A DNA stretch of 64,000 nucleotides, from the NCBI GenBank assembly GCA_964622775.1, contig CAZUSO010000005.1, positions 1-64,000 on the forward strand, read 5' to 3'. The stretch comes from CAZUSO01 sp964622775 (GTDB lineage: Bacteria; Bacteroidota; Bacteroidia; Chitinophagales; Chitinophagaceae). Position 1 is the first letter of the stretch, and the number at the start of each line of letters is the position of its first letter. This document shows, in pieces, positions 17,230-26,554 of this stretch. The position numbers and the translations under genes were made by a program. The notes under the pieces are model-generated. The model saw nothing but the letters and a program-made list of their open reading frames with translations, was not told the DNA's origin and did not search any database.

Positions 17230-19422
17230 TCAATGTCCGGTTTTGTCCGGTTCAGGTGAATTACCCGAAAAGGAAGCATGAAGCGCTTTCAGCTCAATCA
17301 GCATTTTTTCCATAAAAACAAATTGTTGCACTGTAGGTAAGGTAATGATAAAGCCTGCCGTAGGAAACATTTTTAGCGCATGTTCATCAATGTATTTGTT
17401 GCCTTTATTTTTATATCTCCGGGCATTTTCCCGGAATAAATCATCACATTGATTCAGCAATTGTATAAATTTTTCCTTTTCCCGTATAGGAATTTTCGTT
17501 TCTGACAGTTCGGCTTCCCCGTTATAATTATTTAATTCGCGGGTGATGCGGATATTATGGGTCAGGATGTAATATATGGTAGCATATTTCTTGCGCCTTT
17601 CCAGTCCCGGCTCCTGCATATACCGCAGCAGGGAGTCAAATGCATTCCCGTTTTTGCTTTCTGCCTGCCGTTTCATCTTTGTCCAGGCGGATTTATTGTC
17701 TTCGTTGTAAAAGGTATTTTGGAAATAGCGGTAATTAATCAGCAGGGCTTCAGCCATATATTTGGGCAGCAATTCTTTGTCCCAGGTAGGCAATAGCAAA
17801 AAGCCGGCCACTATAGCCAATGCTGCGCCAATAACGGTGCAGGCGATACGGATGGTCAGCAGATCCATATCAAAATGAGGCTCAATGGACAATAATCCGA
17901 CTAACATCAGGGTAATGAAAAATGTAGAAACGGAATATTGCTTCCGCAAAAAATAAATAAGGAATACCGAGCTGAAAAACACCAGCAGCAGACGCGCCAC
18001 TATTGGGAACGGAAGTGCCAAAATGCCGGTACCGGCTAAAACGCCGGCTATGGTGCCGAGACTGCGGTCTATGCCCTTTTTGAAGGTTGCGCCAAAATAA
18101 GGTTGAGAGACGATGATGGCCGTAAATGCCAGCCAGTAACCATGATTTGGAAACAGCCATAAGGCCAGCAGGCCGGCTGCTAACACGGAAATCCCGATTC
18201 GTATGGAATAGCGCATGGTGAGCGAATCAGGATTGATAAGCTGTTTGAGGTTATTAAAGAAATAAGCAGGATGCAGGATATTCAGGGTCTGGGTTAAAGA
18301 ATAGGAACGGAATACCCGGTGTTCGTCATTTGATGCCAGAAGCGTTATAGAATGTTCTGCCAGGCGGGTAATGCGTTCGGTAATATGGTAGATATCCCGG
18401 GCGATTTGCTCCTCCTGCATGCTTTTAAACGCCTGCACCTGCTCCAGCAATTGTTGATTCAGCGCACGCATCCGGTTAATGCGGGATACCACCAGCATTC
18501 TTTCTTCTTCTTTAACTGATAATAAGTACAGCTGCATCCGTTCCCCGATTTGTTCCGTGCTTCTGAACAAAGCATGTAGCAATACGGCTATCAGTTTGTC
18601 CTTATTGATTTTGAGCAACTCTTCTGCTTTCTCGCTGAGCTGAATAATCTGTAGACCCACAATGGAAGCCAGCTTTCTGGATTGGGTCAGCGCATATTTT
18701 GTTTTTTCCTTTTTATCCACCACGTCTGCCGTTTCTACAAAAAGAGTGAGCGAGGAATCGATGGCGGCACGTACTTCATTTTCCTTTAAATAAATTTCCC
18801 GAAGAGTGCTTCGCGGCGATTGCAAATCCAGACCCTTGCTCATGGACCTGGCCAGCCCCGCAAGCGATTGCCAAATGTTTGCAATTGTTGCCCGGTACGG
18901 TTTCCCGGCACGAATAAACAGGAAGCTTGCCAGCCCGACCAGTACGGTCCAAAGTCCGCCGAAAAAAATCCAGCGTACCCGGTGGCCAAGATCTTCCATG
19001 TTTGATACCGGATAGTAACAGGTAATGATAAAGGTGATATACACGCTCAGCGCCAGCCCCATTCCCCGTTCGCCCAGATTCCGGAACAAGCCGCTTAAAA
19101 GCCCGACCAGAAACAGGCCGGCCAATTGCAGCCCGGTTATGTTGCCGATTATACTGCCTAAGGTGCAGAAAACCAGAGAGAGAAGCATGGCGGCAATGAG
19201 CAGGCGGAAGCGTTGCCCCACATTTCCTTTCAATTCCACAAATGCAATGCTTTCTGCGGCAATAGCCGCCCATTCGGCTTGTTGCCGGTAACCGGTTATC
19301 ACTCCGAACAATAAAGGAAACGTAACGGATATCGCCAGCCTGAATCCCCAACCCCATAAAGGCTCGCGATAGTAAGCCATGATCTGGTTGTTGATGGTGT
19401 CAAGCGAAGATTTTATACTCAT
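17230..19422 (-). CDS. FUSC/YccS-type inner membrane protein
   Basis: About 730 residues with two blocks of membrane helices (about residues 30-165 and 395-530), each followed by a soluble helical region. This is the duplicated architecture of the fusaric acid resistance/YccS/aromatic acid exporter group. The first block has FRLAISVTFPLLFGVITGYR and the second RIGISVLAAGLLALWLFPNH plus GTIAGVLAGTGILALPFP. It may export small organic acids, but the substrate is unknown. The ATG at 19420-19422 (MSIKSSLDTI) is preferred to one 13 codons upstream. It stands alone between clpC and an IS remnant. Confidence 0.75.
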   Translation of the reverse strand: MSIKSSLDTINNQIMAYYREPLWGWGFRLAISVTFPLLFGVITGYRQQAEWAAIAAESIAFVELKGNVGQRFRLLIAAMLLSLVFCTLGSIIGNITGLQLAGLFLVGLLSGLFRNLGERGMGLALSVYITFIITCYYPVSNMEDLGHRVRWIFFGGLWTVLVGLASFLFIRAGKPYRATIANIWQSLAGLARSMSKGLDLQSPRSTLREIYLKENEVRAAIDSSLTLFVETADVVDKKEKTKYALTQSRKLASIVGLQIIQLSEKAEELLKINKDKLIAVLLHALFRSTEQIGERMQLYLLSVKEEERMLVVSRINRMRALNQQLLEQVQAFKSMQEEQIARDIYHITERITRLAEHSITLLASNDEHRVFRSYSLTQTLNILHPAYFFNNLKQLINPDSLTMRYSIRIGISVLAAGLLALWLFPNHGYWLAFTAIIVSQPYFGATFKKGIDRSLGTIAGVLAGTGILALPFPIVARLLLVFFSSVFLIYFLRKQYSVSTFFITLMLVGLLSIEPHFDMDLLTIRIACTVIGAALAIVAGFLLLPTWDKELLPKYMAEALLINYRYFQNTFYNEDNKSAWTKMKRQAESKNGNAFDSLLRYMQEPGLERRKKYATIYYILTHNIRITRELNNYNGEAELSETKIPIREKEKFIQLLNQCDDLFRENARRYKNKGNKYIDEHALKMFPTAGFIITLPTVQQFVFMEKMLIELKALHASFSGNSPEPDKTGH

Positions 19423-19677
19423 AATCACAAAAGCAAAACTGCGGAATGTAAACTTAAACAAATATAATCAAGATGATGCCGGACTATAGAAAAACATTGT
19501 AACAGGGAGTGTCCCGGATTGCCGGGCGGTACGGATTGAAGGAGATTGAGGAAGGCTGACTGAAGCTGGAGGTAGCCTTTTATCTATTCGAGTTCTGTGA
19601 AAAACCTCGTCAGTTAAATTATTGTTATTAATTAATTGAATGTGTATATTGATAATTGTTAGTTAAATGCGTTATAT

Positions 19678-20010
19678 TTGCGTGTGCAAAACAGACAACT
19701 TACCCTTATGGATGCGGTGATGAGTTTTAGCCCCCGTACCAAAACGAGCAAAGCAGTGAAAACATTAAACCAAATACACGATTTGGTCAACTGGCAGGCA
19801 TTGGTCAATATCGTAAGTGATTTAGACAAGACCAAAACCGGTCGTGGCGGGCGACCGCCCATAGCTTTTGAGATAAAACTCAAGATGCTGTTCCTGCAAT
19901 ACACCTTCAATCTCAGCGATGAAGAACTCGAAGACCAACTCACAGACCGCCTGAGCTTTCAGCAATTTGTGGGATTGAGCTTTGAACAGGAGATACCCGA
20001 ATTGGTTATA
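19678..20010 (+). pseudogene. IS5-family transposase, 5' fragment only
   Basis: About 110 residues match the N-terminal domain of IS5-type transposases: KTLNQIHDLVNWQALV, GRGGRPPIAFEIKLKMLFLQ and LSDEELEDQLTDRLSFQQFV. The match ends at QEIPE, just before the expected IPDHTTI block, and the catalytic DDE core is absent. The likely start is the ATG at 19708. A -7-like TATATTTG at 19673-19680 would be the remaining promoter. No terminal inverted repeats are evident. The broken end abuts a decayed Crp-type regulator. Confidence 0.8.
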
Positions 20011-20023
20011 AAATGAATATGGT

Positions 20024-20426
20024 TTACCTGTACGGCATTGTATATTTCCAATATTTCACCTGGAATATTGGAGTGCAGGCTAATAGCTTATCCATATCCT
20101 GTCTTGTAATGTACAGGTATTCCGCATCTTCTAAACATTCAAATGTTTCCATGTTTTTACTCAGCGTTCTGAAGCTCATCATATTGGTAAGGAATTGATT
20201 TTCACAAGCGATCATACGCGTAATTTTAATCCCTTTATCATTATAAAATATGCCCTGATAATACCTTTATTGATAAAAAAGGATTTATCATAAATGGAAT
20301 CAGAGTGCAGGATTATTTCTTTTTTCGGGCTGTTGCAGCCTGGAAATATTTTCTTATATGCTGCTCTTCTTTATTGGTCAGCTTCTGGTCTTTGTTTAGA
20401 AAAAACAGAATTTGGCTATAGGTCAT
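20024..20426 (-). pseudogene. Broken Crp/Fnr-family transcription regulator
   Basis: The minus strand encodes a recognisable cyclic-nucleotide-binding domain in three frames. It runs MTYSQILFFLNKDQKL ... FQAATARKK (from ATG 20426), then EIILHSDSIYDKSFFINKG ... AYF, then NDKGIKITRMIACENQFLTN and onward to LLACTPIFQ. Restoring one A in the run at 20320-20325 and one T near 20245-20248 joins all three. The C-terminal half, including the helix-turn-helix, is missing, and similarity is lost close to the IS5 fragment. It is certainly non-functional as a DNA-binding regulator. Confidence 0.75.
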
Positions 20427-20779
20427 CGTGCAAATTTTGAAATGTTATCATTAAACCTATTTGTGACACTACCTTATTATTTTCTCATAATGAATATCCG
20501 GATTATTTGCGGTCAGAGGCCGTTTAACGCTGTGATGTAGTCAGAATGTCGAACTTATTCTTTGAACAACACTACGGTGAACCGGGGTATCTGAACTGGT
20601 AATAGAAAAACACCATTTTTGACAATAAAATGAAAGAAACCTGTTATCAGGAATTTTTACTTATATATCCTGAAACTCAATACAGATAAGCATCATAAAT
20701 CAAAAAGAGCGTGATTGGTTTCACGCTCTTTTTGATTTCAGTAGGGAAGACAGCCCAAGCGGCGGCTCCGGTCGCCTGC
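20427..20779. other. Intergenic region upstream of the Crp remnant
   Basis: No gene found in either strand. The only clear structure is the long terminator hairpin at 20697-20738. Confidence 0.55.
20697..20738 (-). terminator. Strong 18 bp hairpin terminator
   Basis: Arms 20697-20714 (aaatcaaaaagagcgtga) and 20721-20738 are perfect complements around a 6 nt loop. The A/T-rich outer stem supplies a T-run in both directions. It lies 42 bp past the stop of the DUF3494 gene, its likely user. Confidence 0.85.
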
Positions 20780-22660
20780 TCAGCGTTGCTTAGAGAACTT
20801 ACCGGATTGTATTATCCCTTCTCCACTAATGATTTTGTAATAGTATATACCGCTTGCCAGATTGTTTAACGCTATGCTTTCCCTGTCCAAAAGCATTTTC
20901 CTTATTAATTCCGATCCAAACATGTTGTAAATGATTATTTCGGCATTATTGGTTGTGATCGCACCCGTTCTGTCAATATGAAGCACATTTTGAACAGGAT
21001 TAGGGTAAAGGATAAATGCTTCAGATGCCTGCTGACCATGGATGGCAATCCTTATTGTTTTAGAGAATTTATACATGCCTGATATATCAGTATGAAGAAC
21101 ACGATAATAACCAACAGGAGCAGGTCGTACATCATTAAAGCTATAATCAGCGGCGGTGCCATTGGAAGCGACCTTATAAATGGCTTCAAAATTTTTGCTA
21201 TCCGTACTTTTTTCGAGGGTAAAATATCCATCATTCATTTCCCGGGCTACTTTCCATTTCAAGACAATCTGTCCGTTAAGTTCATAAGCTTCGAAATAAT
21301 CCCAATCCAAAGGAAGCGGTATATTACTGCATCCCGGAGGCAGAATAGTGTTAATGGCATTTGTCGTAAGTGCACCATTTGTCGTAAGCGCTCTGCCCTC
21401 AATACTAATGCCCGTGTTTAGATTAACAGCTCCGTTATTACAGACAATGGTTCCTTTAAAAACACTGTAGTCATTAATATCCACAGCGCCATCAACCTTC
21501 CAGAATACATTGGCAGCCTGCGCACCATTGATCAATACTACCGTAGCATAGGTAGCGGTAGAAAGCGCTCCGTTTATCTGGATGACAAAAACGGCATCGG
21601 GGTTTCCCTGTGCATTTAGAAAAAGGGTGTCGGTAAACGACGTGGCTGCATTCAGAAGATAGGTGTGCGGCGTTAGCACCAGCTGATTGCCAAACTGTGC
21701 GGGGTATAATAATTCTATGTCATACGGCAATGTATTGAGATAAGTATATACATTGATCAGGTCTGCGGCAGCAACAGCCGTTGATGTATCAGGAATGGGA
21801 TGAATAACCCCGGTTACGGTAAGCGAATCATAACCGGTTGTAAGACCTACGTTAGTGCCTATATCGCCGTTAACAATAGACAGACCGCTATTGACATTGG
21901 CGCCGTTACCGGTGAACAGTGCATAACACGCCGTTGAGGCCAGCGAGGGTGCAACAGGCCCGCTGAGCACAGGGCTTCCACAGCCTAAAGGTAAAGAAGC
22001 TGTTGTCGAATTGATATTTATCGCACCGGTCGTAGAAAGGGCACGGCCTTCCAGTTGCACATCGGAACCTATATCAATGGCTGCATTGTTTGCGATAATA
22101 GTTCCTTTCATTTGTGTGCCGGAGGCTAAGCTTACCAAGCCCTCTGCTTTCCAAAAAACATTACAGGCCTGGGCCCCGTTGATTAACCTCACCTGTGCTG
22201 CCGCAGCGGATGAAAAAGCGCCTTGTATCTTAAATACAAATATGGCACCGGTATCGCCTGAAGCATCTAAGGTAAGCGCCTCATTTAATGTCGTATTGGC
22301 GGCAAAAGCATAAACACCGGGCAAAAAGGTATCATTGTTGCCCAGTAGCACTCCCGGAAAATAATCGGGAGTCATGGTATCAAGTTGATTATAGGCCATA
22401 GATAAATCCGTCTGGGCAGCATTGGTACTCCCATCGCTATTGTGCATCACTCCGTTTACATTCCCGAATGCCGTTATGGCTCCGGTATTAGTGCCAATAT
22501 CCCCGGTTAAATGAGATATTCCTGTGTTTCCTATTGCTCCGTTAGAGGAGAAAATAACATAACTACTTGCGGATCCTAAAGCCGGAGCTTGCGCAACACT
22601 TATATGAGGAAGGAAAGAAAGGCAGAGGGAGGAAAGAAAAAATAATAAACTGTTTTTCAT
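20780..22660 (-). CDS. Secreted protein with two DUF3494 (ice-binding fold) domains and a T9SS sorting domain
   Basis: 626 residues from the ATG at 22658-22660. A signal peptide (to about residue 23, SVAQ) is followed by two tandem DUF3494 domains (about 30-235 and 250-465). Each has the family hallmarks: GDIGTN near its start, then VFKIQGAFSS/VFVIQINGALST, NVFWKAEG/NVFWKVDG, FKGTI(V/I)xNN and EGRALxTxGA. A linker beta-domain (about 475-565) follows, then a type A T9SS C-terminal domain with LYPNPVQNVLHI and NLASGIYYYKI. DUF3494 includes known ice-binding proteins, though not all members bind ice; adhesion is an alternative. It is probably exported by T9SS to the cell surface or medium. Confidence 0.88.
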   Translation of the reverse strand: MKNSLLFFLSSLCLSFLPHISVAQAPALGSASSYVIFSSNGAIGNTGISHLTGDIGTNTGAITAFGNVNGVMHNSDGSTNAAQTDLSMAYNQLDTMTPDYFPGVLLGNNDTFLPGVYAFAANTTLNEALTLDASGDTGAIFVFKIQGAFSSAAAAQVRLINGAQACNVFWKAEGLVSLASGTQMKGTIIANNAAIDIGSDVQLEGRALSTTGAININSTTASLPLGCGSPVLSGPVAPSLASTACYALFTGNGANVNSGLSIVNGDIGTNVGLTTGYDSLTVTGVIHPIPDTSTAVAAADLINVYTYLNTLPYDIELLYPAQFGNQLVLTPHTYLLNAATSFTDTLFLNAQGNPDAVFVIQINGALSTATYATVVLINGAQAANVFWKVDGAVDINDYSVFKGTIVCNNGAVNLNTGISIEGRALTTNGALTTNAINTILPPGCSNIPLPLDWDYFEAYELNGQIVLKWKVAREMNDGYFTLEKSTDSKNFEAIYKVASNGTAADYSFNDVRPAPVGYYRVLHTDISGMYKFSKTIRIAIHGQQASEAFILYPNPVQNVLHIDRTGAITTNNAEIIIYNMFGSELIRKMLLDRESIALNNLASGIYYYKIISGEGIIQSGKFSKQR

Positions 22661-23028
22661 AAAATTTGTTTTTAGTTTATTGCGAAATTGCGTTGTTTGC
22701 GACTCTAAACCATTACACATTTCTCCTTAATAATTACATGATTCACACTTACCCCGCTGTCACATTCCTGCGAAGCAGCATGTGATGAAAATAATGAGGT
22801 TTAAAACTTCAGGTAATTGATCACAAGTTTACCGGGTAAAACATGCTACAGCGAATACGGAAACTCTACCTTGTTAAATAGAAACTAAAGCTGGGGACAT
22901 CGAAACCTACTGCTGCGTAGCCTGAGAAACGCCGAACGCACTATAAAAACGTTTTCCCTGCAATTCTCCGCTAAAATCAACCATGAATAATTTTCTTCCT
23001 GTAACTTCGCCCCTTATCATTTTACGGT
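22661..23028. other. Divergent intergenic region between the DUF3494 gene and a TonB receptor
   Basis: No gene. It must hold promoters for both neighbours; TAACTTCG at 23002-23009 is one mismatch from a -7 element for the receptor. The stretch gtagcctgagaaacgccgaac (22917-22937) resembles 529-550. Confidence 0.45.
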
Positions 23029-25389
23029 ATGTATATGCAGCCTAAGTACTCCTGGTTATCGGCCTTATTGTTTCTGTTTCTTTCCATCAATGCCCTTGCG
23101 CAAAAAAAGGTAACGGTAAGCGGTTATGTAAAAGATGCGGCTACCGGCGAAACCATAATCGGTGCCGATGTGATTGTGAATGAAACGCAGGATATGGTCA
23201 GCACCAATGCTTATGGGTTTTATTCCCTTTCATTGCTGCCGGGCAGCTATTCGATTTCAGTTTTTTATTTGGGCTACGAACTGGTTACCCGTCCACTTAC
23301 GCTTTCGGGTAATGAAACGCAGCATTTTGATTTGCATAAAGAGGCGAACACCCTGGAGGAAGTGATTGTGTCCGATACCCGCAAGGATGCAAATGTGCAG
23401 AATACGCAGATGGGCACGGTGACACTCAGCACGGATCAGATAAAGAAATTGCCGGTTATTTTTGGGGAATCCGATGTCTTAAAAGCCATTCAGTTATTGC
23501 CTGGTGTGCAGTCGGCAGGCGAGGGACAGTCGGGCTTTTATGTGCGCGGCGGCGGTCCGGATCAGAATATGATTTTTTTAGATGATGCCGTAGTGTATAA
23601 CACCGGGCATCTGTTCGGCTTTTTTTCCATATTCAATTCGGATGCCATCAAAAGTACCACCCTGATTAAAGGTGGCATGCCGGCGAATTACGGAGGCCGC
23701 TTGTCTTCCGTATTGGACGTTTCCATGAAAGACGGGAATATGAAATCTTATCATGGCGAAGGAGGCATAGGCTTGATTGCCTCACGCCTGACCCTAGAAG
23801 GGCCTATTGTAAAAGATAAAGGATCGTTCATGTTGTCCGGCCGGAGAACTTATGTGGATGTGATCACCAAGCCCTTCCTGCAAGGCAATACAAAAGGTTC
23901 GGGATATTATTTTTACGATCTTAACCTGAAAGCAAATTATGTGCTTGGCTCAAAGGATCGTATTTACCTGAGCGGATATTTCGGTCGCGATGTATTTAGC
24001 TTTAACAGTAGCGGCGGAACTTTTAACGCCCATATTCCCTGGGGCAATGCTACCGGTACGCTGCGCTGGAACCACCAGTTCAACAGTAAACTGTTTCTGA
24101 ATACTACGGCGGTTTATAACGATTATAAATTTGAATTTAATGCTGCGCAAAATAATTTTAATGTCAAATTTTATTCTGGCATTAAAGACTGGAATGGCAA
24201 GATGGATTTTGATTACTATGCCGCATTCGGGCACCATATTAAATTTGGCGGCGTTTATACCTACCATACTTTTACGCCGAATCAGGTTAGCGGCAGCAGC
24301 GACACAATGGCGTTTGAGCCCAATAATGCTTTGCGTAAATTCGGCCATGAAGCCGGGGTTTATATTACGAATGAATTTGATCTGGGTCGATTCGTAAAGA
24401 TCAACGCCGGCCTGCGCTACTCCTGGTTTGGACAGGTAGGTCCTTATACCAATTATACTTATGAAGGGAGTAAAAAAACGGATAGCCTGGTATTCGGAAA
24501 AGGAGATTTGGTGAAAAGCTATGGAGGACTGGAACCGAGGCTCAATGCCCGTTTTACCGTTACCAAAACGGCTTCCTTAAAAGCCAGTGTTGCACGAACT
24601 AATCAGTATATCCATTTAGTTGCCAATAACGGAACCACTTTCCCGACGGATATTTGGTCACCCAGTTCTCTGGTGGTACAGCCTCAGAAATCCTGGCAGT
24701 ATTCCATAGGTTATTTTCAGAATTTCAACAATAATGCTATAGAAACATCGGTGGAGCTGTACTATAAGGATATGCAAAACCAGATTGAATACCGGAGCGG
24801 TTACACACCTACATCATTCAAGGACGTGGAGGCTGACTTCGTATTTGGAAACGGATATGCTTATGGTGCGGAATTTTTTATTAATAAAACCAAAGGCCGT
24901 TTCACCGGATGGATCGGTTACACGCTTTCCTGGACCTGGCGCGACTTTAAGCAGTTGAATAACGGCAATCGCTTTCCTGCAAAATACGACAGGAGGCATG
25001 ACCTCTCTGTAGTGGCCAGTTATGAACTGAATAAGAAATGGAATTTTTCTGCCGTATTTGTATTCGGTTCCGGAAATGCAATAACGCTCCCGACCGGCTA
25101 CTATTTTATTGAGCAAAATCTGGTTCAGGACTACAGCGCTATTAACCAGTACCGGATATTTCCATACCACCGTCTTGACCTCTCTGTGAATTACACCAGA
25201 AGGCCTGACTCCAAACGCAGGGTTCGTGGCAGCTGGGCTTTTTCCATTTACAACGTGTATAACCGCTATAACCCTTATATCCTGTTTGTAGATACCGAAG
25301 GCAGTCTGGCTCAGGGCGCAAAGGTGCAGGTAAAGCAGATTTCCATTTTCCCCATCCTGCCCAGCATCACTTATAACTTTAAGTTTTAG
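23029..25389 (+). CDS. TonB-dependent outer membrane receptor
   Basis: 786 residues. A signal peptide (ends NALAQ) is followed by a CarboxypepD_reg-like beta-sandwich (about 26-105: VTVSGYVKDAATGETIIGAD), a plug domain (about 125-230: LLPGVQSAGEG, GFYVRGGGPDQNMIFLDDAVV) and a long C-terminal beta-barrel ending in an aromatic residue (SITYNFKF). Such receptors import bulky ligands across the outer membrane using TonB energy. There is no SusD partner or other transport gene beside it, so the ligand is unknown. A second ATG at 23035 could be the start. Confidence 0.9.
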   Translation: MYMQPKYSWLSALLFLFLSINALAQKKVTVSGYVKDAATGETIIGADVIVNETQDMVSTNAYGFYSLSLLPGSYSISVFYLGYELVTRPLTLSGNETQHFDLHKEANTLEEVIVSDTRKDANVQNTQMGTVTLSTDQIKKLPVIFGESDVLKAIQLLPGVQSAGEGQSGFYVRGGGPDQNMIFLDDAVVYNTGHLFGFFSIFNSDAIKSTTLIKGGMPANYGGRLSSVLDVSMKDGNMKSYHGEGGIGLIASRLTLEGPIVKDKGSFMLSGRRTYVDVITKPFLQGNTKGSGYYFYDLNLKANYVLGSKDRIYLSGYFGRDVFSFNSSGGTFNAHIPWGNATGTLRWNHQFNSKLFLNTTAVYNDYKFEFNAAQNNFNVKFYSGIKDWNGKMDFDYYAAFGHHIKFGGVYTYHTFTPNQVSGSSDTMAFEPNNALRKFGHEAGVYITNEFDLGRFVKINAGLRYSWFGQVGPYTNYTYEGSKKTDSLVFGKGDLVKSYGGLEPRLNARFTVTKTASLKASVARTNQYIHLVANNGTTFPTDIWSPSSLVVQPQKSWQYSIGYFQNFNNNAIETSVELYYKDMQNQIEYRSGYTPTSFKDVEADFVFGNGYAYGAEFFINKTKGRFTGWIGYTLSWTWRDFKQLNNGNRFPAKYDRRHDLSVVASYELNKKWNFSAVFVFGSGNAITLPTGYYFIEQNLVQDYSAINQYRIFPYHRLDLSVNYTRRPDSKRRVRGSWAFSIYNVYNRYNPYILFVDTEGSLAQGAKVQVKQISIFPILPSITYNFKF

Positions 25390-25401
25390 GCAGTTTGTTG
25401 G

Positions 25402-25409
25402 TAACTTTG
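25402..25409 (+). promoter_or_regulatory. Possible -7 element (TAACTTTG) for prfB
   Basis: An exact TAnnTTTG match 46 bp before the prfB start, just after the receptor stop. The -33 region is only weakly similar to consensus. Confidence 0.4.
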
Positions 25410-25455
25410 CCGCTACAAACGGCCGGAATCTTCCGGTGGAGATTGATATTTTTAT

Positions 25456-26541
25456 ATGACAACAGAACAGTTAAAAGAGCTGCGCGACAGGGTGCAGCAC
25501 CTGAGTAAGTATTTAAAGGTAGAGGACCGGAAAGCTAAGCTGGAAGACGACCGCCGGGTTTCCCTGTCGCCGGGTTTCTGGGATGATAATAAACGGGCAA
25601 CCGGGATTTTGAAATCAATCCAGGCCAATAAATACTGGATCGACCTTTTTGAGCAATCACAACGTGCCATAGAAGATTTTGCCGTCATCTTCGACTTCTG
25701 GAAAGAGGGAGAGGCAATGGAAGAAGAAGTGAAAAGCAGCTATGATGCTGCCGTGCAGGCTATGGATGATGCCGAGTTTAAATCTACCCTGAATCAGCCC
25801 GAAGATGAAATGCCGGCTATCCTGCAAATCAATTCCGGGGCCGGGGGAACCGAAAGCCAGGATTGGGCGGAAATGCTGGCGCGTATGTATAAAATGTACG
25901 GACAAAAACATGGCTGGACCGTGACGGAACTGGACTGGCAGTGGGGTGATGGGGCAGGAATTAAAACCTGCACCCTACAGTTCGATGGCGATTTTGCCTA
26001 TGGATTGCTGAAGGCGGAAAGTGGGGTGCATCGCTTAGTGCGCATCTCACCGTTTGACAGTAACGCCCGTCGCCACACCTCGTTTGCTTCCGTATTCGTA
26101 TATCCTTTGGTGGATGATTCTATATCAATAGAAGTGAAGGACAGTGAGGTGAAAATGGAGACTTCCCGAAGCGGCGGTGCAGGTGGCCAAAATGTAAATA
26201 AAGTGGAAACCAAAGTGATGCTGACCCATATCTCTACCGGTATTGTGGTCATCTGCCAGACGGAACGTACACAGCTGGGTAACCGGGAAAAAGCCATGCA
26301 AATGCTGAAAAGCCGTTTGTATGAGGAAGAGCTGCGCAGGCGTGAAGCCATGAAAGATGCCACGAATGCAGGAAAGAAAAAGATCGAGTGGGGCAGCCAG
26401 ATCCGTTCCTATGTTTTTCATCCTTATAAAATGATCAAAGATCACCGTACAGATTATGAAGTGGGCAATGTGCAGCCCGTAATGGATGGTGAGTTAGACG
26501 ACTTCATTAAAGCCTACCTGATGATGGATGCGGAAGATTAG
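25456..26541 (+). CDS. prfB: Peptide chain release factor 2
   Basis: 361 residues. It ends translation at UGA and UAA. Both diagnostic motifs are present: SPF (in VRISPFDSNARRH) for stop-codon reading and GGQ (SGGAGGQNVNKVE) for peptidyl-tRNA hydrolysis. Many prfB genes need a programmed +1 frameshift at an early in-frame UGA. Here the frame is open throughout, and the equivalent place (SKYLKVEDRKAKLED) has no CTTTGA, so that autoregulation is absent. Confidence 0.95.
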   Translation: MTTEQLKELRDRVQHLSKYLKVEDRKAKLEDDRRVSLSPGFWDDNKRATGILKSIQANKYWIDLFEQSQRAIEDFAVIFDFWKEGEAMEEEVKSSYDAAVQAMDDAEFKSTLNQPEDEMPAILQINSGAGGTESQDWAEMLARMYKMYGQKHGWTVTELDWQWGDGAGIKTCTLQFDGDFAYGLLKAESGVHRLVRISPFDSNARRHTSFASVFVYPLVDDSISIEVKDSEVKMETSRSGGAGGQNVNKVETKVMLTHISTGIVVICQTERTQLGNREKAMQMLKSRLYEEELRRREAMKDATNAGKKKIEWGSQIRSYVFHPYKMIKDHRTDYEVGNVQPVMDGELDDFIKAYLMMDAED

Positions 26542-26554
26542 TTTCCCCCATTCA

